In this document: in pieces, positions 34,539 through 43,066 of the stretch
Layout: every line of letters begins with the position of its first letter
Position numbering within the stretch: the first letter of the stretch is position 1
DNA from: Bacillus_BD oryzisoli_A
GTDB lineage: Bacteria > Bacillota > Bacilli > Bacillales > Cytobacillaceae
Reading direction: 5' to 3'
DNA length: 64,000 nt
Assembly: GCF_043641075.1 (NCBI RefSeq)
Contig: NZ_JBHZRC010000005.1
Span: forward strand, 186,001 to 250,000
Notes under the pieces: model-generated
The model's input: only the letters and a program-made list of their open reading frames with translations
Told to the model about the DNA's origin: nothing
The model's database searches: none
Made by a program: the position numbers and the translations under genes

Positions 34539-35498
34539 ATGGTTAATGCGGCTTTGTTAACTGAAGAGTCAGTAAAACTGGAACAGTTTATTCAAAGAAT
34601 CGAAAATGGGGAAAAAATTGAAGTAGATGACTGGATGCCTGAAGAATATAGAATCGCATTGATAAAGCTGATATCGATGCATGGGATAAGTGAAATTATG
34701 GGAGCGCTTCCTGAGAAAGAATGGGTTCCGAAAGCTCCTTCATTAAATCGTAAGCTTGGTATCATGGCAAAGGTTCAAGATGAAATGGGACATGGCCAAT
34801 TACTATTGCGTGTAGCCGAGGATTTATTAAAACCGTACGGAAAAAACAGAGGGGACTTAATGGATGATCTATTTAAAGGAGATTTAAAATTCCATAATGT
34901 CTTCCATATGGCAACAAAGACTTGGGGCGACGCAGGATTAATTGGATGGCTTGTAGATGGAGCAGCGATTATCACACAAACGAATATGCTAGGTGCTTCA
35001 TACGGTCCTTATGCAAGAGCGTTACAACGTATCTGTGCAGAAGAAGTATTCCATGCTCACCACGGTGAAGCCATTATTATGGCACTTGCAGAAGGAACAG
35101 AAGAGCAAAGAGAAATGGTCCAGGATGCATTAAACCGTTGGTGGCCAGCGCTTCTTATGTTCTTTGGTCCGGCAAGCAGTGATACGACAGGGGCATCTAA
35201 ACAGGATGTAACAATTAAATATAAGATTCGTACAAAATCAAATGAAGAGCTTCGACAAGATTTCTTTACAAAATATATTCCAAGAATCCAATCTCTAGGG
35301 CTAACGATTCCAGATTCAACGATTCATTTCGATGAGGAAAATCAAACATGGATTTACCAGCAGCCTGATTGGAACGAATTTAAGCAAATCATTAAAAATA
35401 AAGGGCCGCGTTCTCAAGCGAGATTGAATCTACGCCGTACATCCTATGAAAATAACGCATGGGTAAGAGATGCATTAGCGGCAGTGAGTAACCGATAA
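34539..35498 (+). CDS. paaA: Phenylacetyl-CoA epoxidase catalytic subunit
   Basis: The ATG at 34539 follows GGGAGG and gives 319 residues. Iron ligands of the carboxylate di-iron centre are visible in DEMGHGQ and in EEVFHAHHGE, each with the ExxH pattern. PaaA with PaaC forms the core that adds one oxygen atom across the ring of phenylacetyl-CoA. It is the first gene of a long operon: A-B-C-D-EthD-hydratase-G-aldehyde dehydrogenase-H-J-hydratase. Confidence 0.96.
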   Translation: MVNAALLTEESVKLEQFIQRIENGEKIEVDDWMPEEYRIALIKLISMHGISEIMGALPEKEWVPKAPSLNRKLGIMAKVQDEMGHGQLLLRVAEDLLKPYGKNRGDLMDDLFKGDLKFHNVFHMATKTWGDAGLIGWLVDGAAIITQTNMLGASYGPYARALQRICAEEVFHAHHGEAIIMALAEGTEEQREMVQDALNRWWPALLMFFGPASSDTTGASKQDVTIKYKIRTKSNEELRQDFFTKYIPRIQSLGLTIPDSTIHFDEENQTWIYQQPDWNEFKQIIKNKGPRSQARLNLRRTSYENNAWVRDALAAVSNR

Positions 35499-35517
35499 AC
35501 GGGAGGAGGACTAAAAA

Positions 35518-35871
35518 ATGGCAAACGAAACCAAAACATTTTATCAAGAATATGAAGTATTTAGTAAAAGAACACCAAGCGCTTCATTCCAACATCAATT
35601 TAGCCTTCTTGCACCAAATGAAGAAATGGCAATTGTGATGGCACAAGAAAATTTTATGAGAAGAGAACCTGTTTATGATATTTGGGTTGTGAATCGTACA
35701 AATATTCGTGGGTTAGACCAAGAAGAAAAGAGTATCTTAAACCGTCTGGATAACAAAGACTATCGAAATACAAAAGGTTATGGTTACTTAAAGAAAAAAT
35801 GGCGTGATTACGAGCAAAAAATGTTTGACGAAAAAGAAATCCTATCTTGGGCAAAGGAGAAAAGTCAATGA
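35518..35871 (+). CDS. paaB: Phenylacetyl-CoA epoxidase subunit B
   Basis: This 117-residue protein has FYQEYEVFSKRTPSASFQHQ and FMRREPVYDIWVVNR, as in PaaB, the small bridging subunit of the epoxidase. AGGAGG lies before the ATG; the stop overlaps the paaC start as ATGA. Confidence 0.94.
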   Translation: MANETKTFYQEYEVFSKRTPSASFQHQFSLLAPNEEMAIVMAQENFMRREPVYDIWVVNRTNIRGLDQEEKSILNRLDNKDYRNTKGYGYLKKKWRDYEQKMFDEKEILSWAKEKSQ

Positions 35872-36674
35872 GTGGAGCTGCATTAAATCCAGAAAATAAA
35901 AAAGCAATTATTAGCCTATTATATCAATTAGCAGATGACGACTTTCTATATGCCTATCGTAATTCTGAATGGTTAGGACTTGCACCGCATATAGAAGAAG
36001 ATGTTGCTTCATCCTCTATCAGTCAGGATAGTATGGGGCACGCGGCGATGTTTTATCGTTTACTTGAAGAGTTAGGGGAAGGAAATGCTGATGATCTTGC
36101 CCATGCTCGACAATCGCATGAAAGAAAGAATTGTATTTTAGTAGAAAGAGTAAACGGTCCAGGAAATTATATGGAAGATGCGCAATATGATTGGGCATAT
36201 GCAGTTGTTCGAAATTATCTTTATACAGCTGCTAAAAAAGTAAAAATACAATCATTAAAACAAAGCTCTTATCAGCCTTTAGCTGACGTAGCTTTAAAGG
36301 TTGATATGGAATTACATTATCATTCTCTTCACTGGAAGACTTGGTTTGTTCAATTATTTAGTTCAACTGAAGAAGCCAAAGCTCGCATGAATGAGGCGTA
36401 TGCAAAAGTAATGGATGATTTCACAGATGTCTTCTCATTTGGGAAGGATGCGGAATTAATCAAAGTTTATAACTTAATTGATGAAGAAAGTGTATTAAGA
36501 CAAAAATGGATTGATACGATTGCACCTGTATTAGAATCCGTTGAAATACAAATACCTGAGACCTTTAATACCGGCAAATTAAACGGTAGAAACGGTGACC
36601 ATACCAAGGATTTACAGGGAGCGCTAGCAATTCTAAGTGAAGTGTATGATATAAATCCTGCAGTTGCTTGGTAA
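35868..36674 (+). CDS. paaC: Phenylacetyl-CoA epoxidase subunit C
   Basis: The start at 35868 overlaps the paaB stop and has AAAGGAG upstream; it yields 268 residues. The ferritin-like partner of PaaA is recognised by DDFLYAYRNSEWLGLAPHIEED (over 35935-36000), QDSMGHAAMF and KVDMELHYHSLHWKTW. It is a structural, catalytically silent subunit needed for epoxidase assembly. Confidence 0.95.
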   Translation: MSGAALNPENKKAIISLLYQLADDDFLYAYRNSEWLGLAPHIEEDVASSSISQDSMGHAAMFYRLLEELGEGNADDLAHARQSHERKNCILVERVNGPGNYMEDAQYDWAYAVVRNYLYTAAKKVKIQSLKQSSYQPLADVALKVDMELHYHSLHWKTWFVQLFSSTEEAKARMNEAYAKVMDDFTDVFSFGKDAELIKVYNLIDEESVLRQKWIDTIAPVLESVEIQIPETFNTGKLNGRNGDHTKDLQGALAILSEVYDINPAVAW

Positions 36675-36701
36675 AGTGAAAAGGAAAAGAGGGGTCATAC
36701 C

Positions 36702-37202
36702 ATGTACACAACCATTCAATGTTCGAAAGAAGATGTGTTACACGTATTAGCAAATGTCAAAGATCCTGAAATAGATACAGTGAGTATTATCGATTTAGGA
36801 ATGGTAGAAGGTATCACAATCGATAATCAAACAGTAAAGGTCGAGATCCTGCCAACATTTGTTGGGTGCCCTGCTTTGGAAATGATTCGTGGGAATATTG
36901 TAAAGGCTGTCAATGCATTAGAAGGCGTGGAGGAGACAACGGTGACGTTCGTCAACTCTCCTCCATGGACCTCCGATCGAATCACGGAAAAGGGAGTACA
37001 AGGACTAAAAGAGTTTGGTATTGCACCACCTCCTAAACATATGAAGGAAGACGGTTCCTGGCATGTGGATTGTCCATTTTGTGGATCAACTTACGTTACA
37101 TTAGACAATATTTTTGGCCCGACAGCGTGCCGCAGTATTCTTTATTGTAAAAGCTGCAAAAATCCATTTGAAGCAATGAAACTAATTTCAAACACAATGT
37201 GA
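36702..37202 (+). CDS. paaD: Epoxidase maturation protein PaaD
   Basis: The 166-residue protein has an N-terminal MIP18/SufT-like domain (VKDPEIDTVSIIDLGMVEGI) and a C-terminal zinc ribbon with CPFCGS and CKSCKNPFE. PaaD is thought to help insert metal cofactors. A PaaE reductase gene, which normally follows, is missing; an EthD gene comes instead. Confidence 0.94.
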   Translation: MYTTIQCSKEDVLHVLANVKDPEIDTVSIIDLGMVEGITIDNQTVKVEILPTFVGCPALEMIRGNIVKAVNALEGVEETTVTFVNSPPWTSDRITEKGVQGLKEFGIAPPPKHMKEDGSWHVDCPFCGSTYVTLDNIFGPTACRSILYCKSCKNPFEAMKLISNTM

Positions 37203-37221
37203 AAGAAAGAGGCTGGATACA

Positions 37222-37524
37222 ATGGTAAAACTAATCGCATTTTATAAACAACCTGAAAATAAAGAAGCTTTTGATGAACACTATTTCAATGTGCATGTAC
37301 CTATTACGGAAAAAATTCCTGGATTACGGAAAATGAAAGTGACAAAAGGAACAGGTTCTCCAATGGGTGGGGAAGCGAAATATTATTTAATCTGTGAAAT
37401 GTATTATGACAGTTTGGAGGATTTAAAGGCTGGAATGAAATCTCCTGAAGGGAAAGCATCAGGAAAAGATGTGATGAGTTTTGCGGGTGATATTGTCTCC
37501 TTTATGATTGGTGAGGATTTGTAA
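37222..37524 (+). CDS. EthD family protein in the paa operon
   Basis: The 100-residue protein is a dimeric alpha-beta barrel of the EthD type: KLIAFYKQPENKEAFDEHYF, HVPITEKIPGLRKM and EMYYDSLEDLKAGM. Its stop codon shares a base with the next start (TAATG), so it is a full member of the operon. The function of EthD proteins in phenylacetate operons is not known; it may be an isomerase or accessory protein. Confidence 0.85.
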   Translation: MVKLIAFYKQPENKEAFDEHYFNVHVPITEKIPGLRKMKVTKGTGSPMGGEAKYYLICEMYYDSLEDLKAGMKSPEGKASGKDVMSFAGDIVSFMIGEDL

Positions 37525-38300
37525 TGAATTCATTTGAGTATATTGAAAGATATATAGAGGATGGTGTAGGGGTTATCCAACTAAATCGTCCTAGACAGTT
37601 AAATGCGTTAAATCGAAAAATGATTCGGGAAATCGTGACTGCTCTTGAACAATTTGATCAAAATGATGAAGTAGTTTCCATTTTAGTGACTGGTAAGGGC
37701 CGTGCCTTTTCGGCGGGAGCAGATATTGACGAAATGGCTGAAAGTGACTCTATTCAGATGGAATTGTTAAATCAATTTGCTGATTGGGACCGAATCTCCC
37801 TTATCAAAAAACCAATGATTGGCGCAGTTAAGGGGTTTGTATTTGGCGGAGGATTTGAGTTGGCCTTAAGTTTAGATATCCTTATCGCTGCAAATGGAAC
37901 ACAATTTTCTTTCCCAGAGGTCCAACTGGGCGTGATGCCAGGAGCAGGCGGTACGCAGCGGTTAACTAAAATTGTTGGCCGAGCAAAAGCGTTAGAGTGG
38001 ATTTGGACAGGTGATCGCATTCCTGCTGAAGAGGCATTGGAATATGGGATTATCAATCGAATTGTTTCAGAAGAAGTAATAATGGAAGAAAGTATGAAAT
38101 TTGCGAAAAAATTAGCAAAGCAGCCTCCTCTTTCCTTAAGACTTATTAAGGACTCAATCAATAAAGCTGTTGACTATTCCTTATATGAAGGTATGCAGTA
38201 TGAAAGGAAAAACTTCTACCTATTATTTTCATCTCAAGATCAAAAAGAAGGAATGCAGGCTTTTATCGAAAAGAGAAAAGCAGAATTTAGAGGAAGATAA
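37524..38300 (+). CDS. Enoyl-CoA hydratase of the paa operon
   Basis: This 258-residue crotonase has the oxyanion stretches GRAFSAGADIDEM and GGGFELALSLDILIA, and FPEVQLGVMPGAGGTQRL with the two glutamates of a true hydratase. It is the best candidate for PaaF, which hydrates 2,3-didehydroadipyl-CoA, though two other crotonases in the operon complicate assignment. Translation is coupled to the EthD gene. Confidence 0.85.
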   Translation: MNSFEYIERYIEDGVGVIQLNRPRQLNALNRKMIREIVTALEQFDQNDEVVSILVTGKGRAFSAGADIDEMAESDSIQMELLNQFADWDRISLIKKPMIGAVKGFVFGGGFELALSLDILIAANGTQFSFPEVQLGVMPGAGGTQRLTKIVGRAKALEWIWTGDRIPAEEALEYGIINRIVSEEVIMEESMKFAKKLAKQPPLSLRLIKDSINKAVDYSLYEGMQYERKNFYLLFSSQDQKEGMQAFIEKRKAEFRGR

Positions 38301-38309
38301 GGAGGCTGC

Positions 38310-39089
38310 ATGAAAATGTACGAAACGATTCAATACTTGGTTGTAGATGGTGTAGCAACAATTGAATTAGCTAGACCGGATAAATTAAATGCCTTTAATC
38401 GAACGATGATCGCCGAAATGACAGCGGCAGTGAAAGAAGCAGGGAAAGACAACGATGTAAGATGCCTCGTGTTTACAGGGGCAGGACGCGGCTTTTGTTC
38501 AGGACAGGACTTAGCTGATGTCGATGACAATATGGACCATGGTCAAGTATTGCGAGAACAATATGGTCCATTGATGAAAAGTATTATGAGCCTAGAAAAA
38601 CCAGTTGTAGCAGCAGTAAACGGGGTAGCAGCAGGAGCAGGTTTCAGTTTAGCTCTAGCATGCGATTTCAGGCTGGCATCCGAAAAATCAAGCTATATAA
38701 ATGCTTTTATAAATATAGGTTTAATTCCTGACTCTGGTAATCTTTATTTCTTGCAAAACCTTGTTGGTTATGCAAAAGCGATGGAAATTTCTGTTTTAGG
38801 AGAGAAAATTTCTGCAGATAAAGCGAAAGAGTTAGGGCTTGTCACAAAGGTTATTCAAACAGAAAACTGGGACGAAGAGGTTTCTCGGTTTTCTGAAAAT
38901 TTAGCGAAGTTACCAACGAAAGCGATTGGTTTAATCAAACGAAATTTAAAATACGCCGATACCCTTTCGTTTGAAGCGTTTTTAGAGTCAGAAGCACAAG
39001 GGCAAAGAATCGCCGGTTTGACAAAGGATCATCAAGAAGGTGTTCAGGCCTTTATTGAAAAAAGAAAGCCCGTATTCATCGGGAATTAA
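38310..39089 (+). CDS. paaG: Ring-1,2-epoxyphenylacetyl-CoA isomerase
   Basis: The 259-residue crotonase has GAGRGFCSGQDLADVDDNM and NIGLIPDSGNLYFL. The PDSG motif with its catalytic Asp is the PaaG hallmark, instead of the Glu of hydratases. It turns the ring epoxide into oxepin-CoA and later shifts a double bond. AAGGAGG precedes the start. Confidence 0.93.
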   Translation: MKMYETIQYLVVDGVATIELARPDKLNAFNRTMIAEMTAAVKEAGKDNDVRCLVFTGAGRGFCSGQDLADVDDNMDHGQVLREQYGPLMKSIMSLEKPVVAAVNGVAAGAGFSLALACDFRLASEKSSYINAFINIGLIPDSGNLYFLQNLVGYAKAMEISVLGEKISADKAKELGLVTKVIQTENWDEEVSRFSENLAKLPTKAIGLIKRNLKYADTLSFEAFLESEAQGQRIAGLTKDHQEGVQAFIEKRKPVFIGN

Positions 39090-39117
39090 TTCAGGATACA
39101 AAAAGGAGCGGAACAAA

Positions 39118-40635
39118 ATGACAACTATTCAACAAACTACTACAGAAAAGAATACATTGAAAAGAGATTTCTATCATTTAATCATAAACGGCCAAAAAGT
39201 AGAAAGTTCAAATGGTGGAACGATTAAAACGTATAATCCAGCTACAGGCGAGTTAATTGCAGAGGTAGCTAAAGCGACACAAGAAGATGCAGAAAAAGCA
39301 GTTCAAGCTGCACGTCATGCATTTGATCACGGTAAGTGGAGAAAGTTCCCTGTTAATAAGCGTTCACGCGTTTTAAACAAAATCGCTGCTATTATGCGCT
39401 CAAGATTCAATGAATTAGTAGAGCTAGAAATTCTAGATACAGGTAAATCTCTTGCGACAGCTCAAGGTCAAGTGAATCAAGCGATTGAAGACTTTGAATT
39501 TTATGCAGGCGCTATCGTTTCTCACGGCGGACGTGTAAATGCTATGCCAGGTCAGTTCCACAACTATACAGAAAAAGAGCCTGTTGGGGTATGTGCACAA
39601 ATTATTCCATGGAACTATCCACTAATGATGGCAGCGTGGAAGGTTGCTCCTGCGATTGCGGTAGGATGTTCAATCGTTGTGAAGCCTGCTTCATTAACTC
39701 CGCTAACCGCTATTATCCTAGGTGAAATTTGCATTGAAGCTGGTGTTCCTGAAGGTGTTGTCAATATCGTTCCTGGCTCAGGCTCAGAGGTAGGAAATTA
39801 TTTAGTAGAACATAAGCAAGTAGATAAGGTAGCGTTTACTGGTTCTACTCCAATTGGAAAGAACATTATGGCGAGAGCATCTGAAACATTGAAGCGTGTA
39901 ACATTAGAGCTTGGTGGTAAGTCTCCTAATCTAGTATTTGAAGATGCAGATATCGACGCTGCAGTAGATGGATCATTATATGGAATTTTCTATAATACAG
40001 GACAATCTTGTGAGGCTCGTTCCCGTCTATATGTTCATGAAGATATTTACGATGAATTTGTCAGCAAATTTGTTGAGAAGACAAAGAGAATCAAACTAGG
40101 TGACCCATTTGATCAAGCAACACATATCGGTGCAATTATTGATCAAAACCAAGTAGAGGTTATCGATGGTTATGTGAAATCTGCGATTGAAGATGGAGCG
40201 GAAATTCTAGCAGGCGGTAAGAAAGCAGTAGTAGAGGGATTCGAAAACGGCTACTGGTATGAGCCAACTGTGATTGCAAACGTAAACCATGATATGAAAG
40301 TTGTAAAAGAAGAAATCTTTGGACCAGTTGTTGTCATCATGAAGTTTAAAGATGAAAAAGAGGCTATCAAACTAGCTAATGATACAGAATTTGGTTTAGG
40401 TTCTGCGATATGGTCAAAGGATGGAGCGCGTACACAACGTGTTGCAGGTCAAATACAAGCAGGTATTGTCATGGTGAACTGCCCATTCTCAGCTATGCCT
40501 GGAACTCCATTTGGCGGTTATAAGCAATCTGGTTTCGGAAGAGAGCTTTGCATTGAGACATTAGATTTATATACAGAGACAAAGAGTATCGTATCTTACT
40601 ACGGTAGTCGTCCATTAAATCCACTAGGTTTGTAA
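39118..40635 (+). CDS. Aldehyde dehydrogenase of the paa operon
   Basis: ATG at 39118 with AAAAGGAG upstream gives 505 residues. Catalytic Glu264 (LELGGKSPN) and Cys298 (GQSCEARS) are present. It has only the aldehyde dehydrogenase domain, while E. coli PaaZ is a fusion with a ring-opening MaoC hydratase. Its likely substrate is the semialdehyde from oxepin-CoA ring opening, with a separate hydratase (perhaps 43067) doing the opening. Phenylacetaldehyde is an alternative substrate. Confidence 0.85.
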   Translation: MTTIQQTTTEKNTLKRDFYHLIINGQKVESSNGGTIKTYNPATGELIAEVAKATQEDAEKAVQAARHAFDHGKWRKFPVNKRSRVLNKIAAIMRSRFNELVELEILDTGKSLATAQGQVNQAIEDFEFYAGAIVSHGGRVNAMPGQFHNYTEKEPVGVCAQIIPWNYPLMMAAWKVAPAIAVGCSIVVKPASLTPLTAIILGEICIEAGVPEGVVNIVPGSGSEVGNYLVEHKQVDKVAFTGSTPIGKNIMARASETLKRVTLELGGKSPNLVFEDADIDAAVDGSLYGIFYNTGQSCEARSRLYVHEDIYDEFVSKFVEKTKRIKLGDPFDQATHIGAIIDQNQVEVIDGYVKSAIEDGAEILAGGKKAVVEGFENGYWYEPTVIANVNHDMKVVKEEIFGPVVVIMKFKDEKEAIKLANDTEFGLGSAIWSKDGARTQRVAGQIQAGIVMVNCPFSAMPGTPFGGYKQSGFGRELCIETLDLYTETKSIVSYYGSRPLNPLGL

Positions 40636-40649
40636 GATCAGAACGTTCA

Positions 40650-40704
40650 GAGAGTCTGTTCCTAATGAACGGCAGCTGCCGAATTCATTAGGTAACAGCC
40701 TCTC
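40650..40704 (+). other. Long intercistronic hairpin in the paa operon
   Basis: GAGAG.CTGTT.CCTAATGAA pairs with TTCATTAGG.AACAG.CTCTC, and the tip is the palindrome GGCAGCTGCC. No T tract follows. It may separate mRNA halves by processing or reduce read-through to paaH. Confidence 0.6.
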
Positions 40705-40736
40705 CTTTACATAATTGAAAGAGGGGCGTAAAACGT

Positions 40737-41612
40737 ATGATTAATAATTTAGTAGTAGTAGGGTCCGGTGTGATGGGAAGAGGCATCGCATATGTCGCTG
40801 CAGTTGGCGGATTTCATACTACAATACATGATACAAATGAAAAGGCGTTAGAAAATGCACAAAGAGAACTATATCAAATTTTTGATAAAGGATTAGCACG
40901 AGGAAAAATGACGGCAGAACAAGTTGAAGCTGCGAAAGGTAATCTTTTCTTTGCATCGCAATTGAAAGAAGCAGCTAGTAATGCCGATCTTGTGATTGAG
41001 GCAGTTCCAGAGAAAGCAGAGATTAAGAGGGCTGTATTCGAATCATTAGAAGAAATTGTACCGGAGCATTGTTTATTCGCAACGAATACGTCCACAATGA
41101 GTCCAACAGAAATTGGATCGTATGGAAAACGTCCGGAAAATACAATCGCGATGCATTTCTTTAATCCTGTTCATAAAATGCCGCTTGTAGAAATTGTTCG
41201 CGGTCTTGAAACTAGTGATGAGACAGCACGGGTTATTAGAGAAGTAGCGGAGAAGATGGGAAAAGAAACGGTTGTCATTAATGAATTCCCTGGCTTTGTA
41301 ACAAGTCGAATTTCTGCCCTTGTCGGAAATGAAGCGTTCTATATGCTGCAAGAAGGGTTAGGAACACCAGAAGAGATTGATAAGGCGATTAAATTAGGCT
41401 TGAACTATCCAATGGGTCCTTTTGAGCTAGTCGATTTAGTTGGATTGGACGCCCGTTTAAATAACCTGAAATATTTACATGAAAAATTAGGTGAAAAATA
41501 TCGCCCAGCTCCATTACTGGAACAATATGTGAAGGCAGGACGCCTTGGACGTAAATCAGGTAAAGGTGTATATGATTACAGCGTGAAGGAAAAAGAGGTG
41601 GTAACAAAATGA
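40737..41612 (+). CDS. paaH: 3-hydroxyacyl-CoA dehydrogenase
   Basis: The 291-residue protein begins with the NAD site VVVGSGVMGRGIAYVAAVGG, has TNTSTMSPTEIG and HFFNPVHKMPLVEIVRG, and NYPMGPFELVDLVGLD near the end, all typical of HbdA/PaaH. In this operon it oxidises 3-hydroxyadipyl-CoA. GAGGGG is the ribosome site; the end overlaps the thiolase gene by ATGA. Confidence 0.92.
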   Translation: MINNLVVVGSGVMGRGIAYVAAVGGFHTTIHDTNEKALENAQRELYQIFDKGLARGKMTAEQVEAAKGNLFFASQLKEAASNADLVIEAVPEKAEIKRAVFESLEEIVPEHCLFATNTSTMSPTEIGSYGKRPENTIAMHFFNPVHKMPLVEIVRGLETSDETARVIREVAEKMGKETVVINEFPGFVTSRISALVGNEAFYMLQEGLGTPEEIDKAIKLGLNYPMGPFELVDLVGLDARLNNLKYLHEKLGEKYRPAPLLEQYVKAGRLGRKSGKGVYDYSVKEKEVVTK

Positions 41613-42814
41613 GAGAAGTCGTAATCGTTGATGCGGTTCGTACGCCGATTGGCAGATATAAAGGTGTATTTAAAAATGTACGCCCGGATGATTTAGGTGC
41701 CATTGTGATTAAGGCTCTATTAGAAAGAAATCCTGCTTTACCAGCAGATGAAATTGAAGAGGTAGTATTAGGTAACGCCAACCAAGCAGGTGAAGATAAC
41801 CGAAATGTAGCGAGAATGTCCGCTCTATTAGCAGGTCTGCCGATTACGGTTGGTGGCACAACAGTGAACCGTCTTTGTGGATCAGGTCTAGATGCAGTCA
41901 TGTATGCAGCTAGAGCGATTGCAATTGGCGAAGGAGATATTTTCATTGCCGGTGGTACGGAAAGCATGACACGTGCTCCGCTTGTCATGGGAAAACCTGA
42001 AGTTGATTATCCACGCGGCTCAATGGAATTACAGGATACAACCATTGGGTGGAGATTTACAAACCCTGTATTAGAAGAAATGTATGGCGCTGAAACGATG
42101 CCTAAAACAGCTGAAAATGTGGCGCAGGATTATAAAATTTCACGCGATGCCCAAGACCAGTTTGCTTTTGAAAGCCAGCAAAGGGCCAAAAAGGCGATGG
42201 AAGAAAATCGCTTTGAAGATGAAATTGTACCGGTCGTTATTAAGGATCGTAAAGGAAATGAAATCGTTATTGATAAGGATGAACATCCGCGACCAGATAC
42301 GACAGTAGAAAAATTGGGTAAACTTCGACCAATTTTTGAAGGTGGTACAGTGACGGCGGGAAATGCATCTGGTGTCAATGATGGGGCTTCTGTTCTATTG
42401 CTAATGAGCGCTGAGAAAGCAAAAGAATTAGGCTTAAAACCGTTAGTCAAATATGTTGTTGGTGCAACTGCAGGCCTAGAACCAAGAGTCATGGGACTTG
42501 GACCAATATATGCTTCAAGAAAAGCACTGCAAAGAGCGAATTTGTCTGCTCAGGATTTAGGGTTGATTGAATTAAATGAGGCCTTTGCTTCACAGTCGCT
42601 TGAGTGTATGCGTCAATTAGAGTTAGATCCATCAAAGGTTAACGTCAATGGTGGAGCAATTGCATTCGGCCATCCGCTGGGTGCAAGCGGTGCGAGAATT
42701 TTAACAACATTAATTCATGAAATGAAAAAACGGGATGTTCAATATGGACTTGCAACGATGTGTATCGGAGTAGGTCAAGGCATAGCCGCAATCGTTGAAA
42801 ATATTGCTGACTAA
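41609..42814 (+). CDS. paaJ: Thiolase, candidate 3-oxoadipyl-CoA/3-oxo-5,6-dehydrosuberyl-CoA thiolase
   Basis: This 401-residue thiolase has the acylated Cys in NRLCGSGLDAV, the His of GGAIAFGHPLGASGAR and the final Cys in TMCIGVGQGIAA. IAGGTESMTRAPLVMGK matches the PcaF/PaaJ branch. It would cleave the beta-keto acids formed in phenylacetate breakdown to give acetyl-CoA and succinyl-CoA. A structured repeat follows its stop codon almost at once. Confidence 0.9.
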   Translation: MREVVIVDAVRTPIGRYKGVFKNVRPDDLGAIVIKALLERNPALPADEIEEVVLGNANQAGEDNRNVARMSALLAGLPITVGGTTVNRLCGSGLDAVMYAARAIAIGEGDIFIAGGTESMTRAPLVMGKPEVDYPRGSMELQDTTIGWRFTNPVLEEMYGAETMPKTAENVAQDYKISRDAQDQFAFESQQRAKKAMEENRFEDEIVPVVIKDRKGNEIVIDKDEHPRPDTTVEKLGKLRPIFEGGTVTAGNASGVNDGASVLLLMSAEKAKELGLKPLVKYVVGATAGLEPRVMGLGPIYASRKALQRANLSAQDLGLIELNEAFASQSLECMRQLELDPSKVNVNGGAIAFGHPLGASGARILTTLIHEMKKRDVQYGLATMCIGVGQGIAAIVENIAD

Positions 42815-42817
42815 TTC

Positions 42818-43009
42818 AACTTCATTCAGCAGAAATCCCTCACTTCTGTAAGTGGGGGGGTGAATGCAAAAAAGTTCTCCGATTCAGTGGGGGTGCAAAC
42901 CCCTGCTGAATGAAGTTAAGCCTCCGGCGGATGTCTCGGATTCTTTTGGGGTAATTTATCGAGCGAGCTCGATAAAAATCCGGACGCAAATTCGACGGGC
43001 GAATTTGAT
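42818..43009 (+). repeat. Structured repeat element, copy B
   Basis: This 192-bp element is the second copy of the one at 6488-6675. Here the outer arms are perfect: AACTTCATTCAGCAG pairs with CTGCTGAATGAAGTT. Inner hairpins are CACTT-CTGT-AAGTG, ATTCAG.GGGG/CCCC..CTGAAT, TTTATCGAG/CTCGATAAA and CAAATTCG/CGAATTTG. Compared with copy A, GGGG/CCCC replaces GGGT/ACCC, so both strands of that stem changed together. It starts 4 bases after the thiolase stop. Confidence 0.88.
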
Positions 43010-43066
43010 ATCCCTTATTTGGCTGATGCCGGATAAGGGTATTTTTATAGGAAGGGGTTTTAGAAA

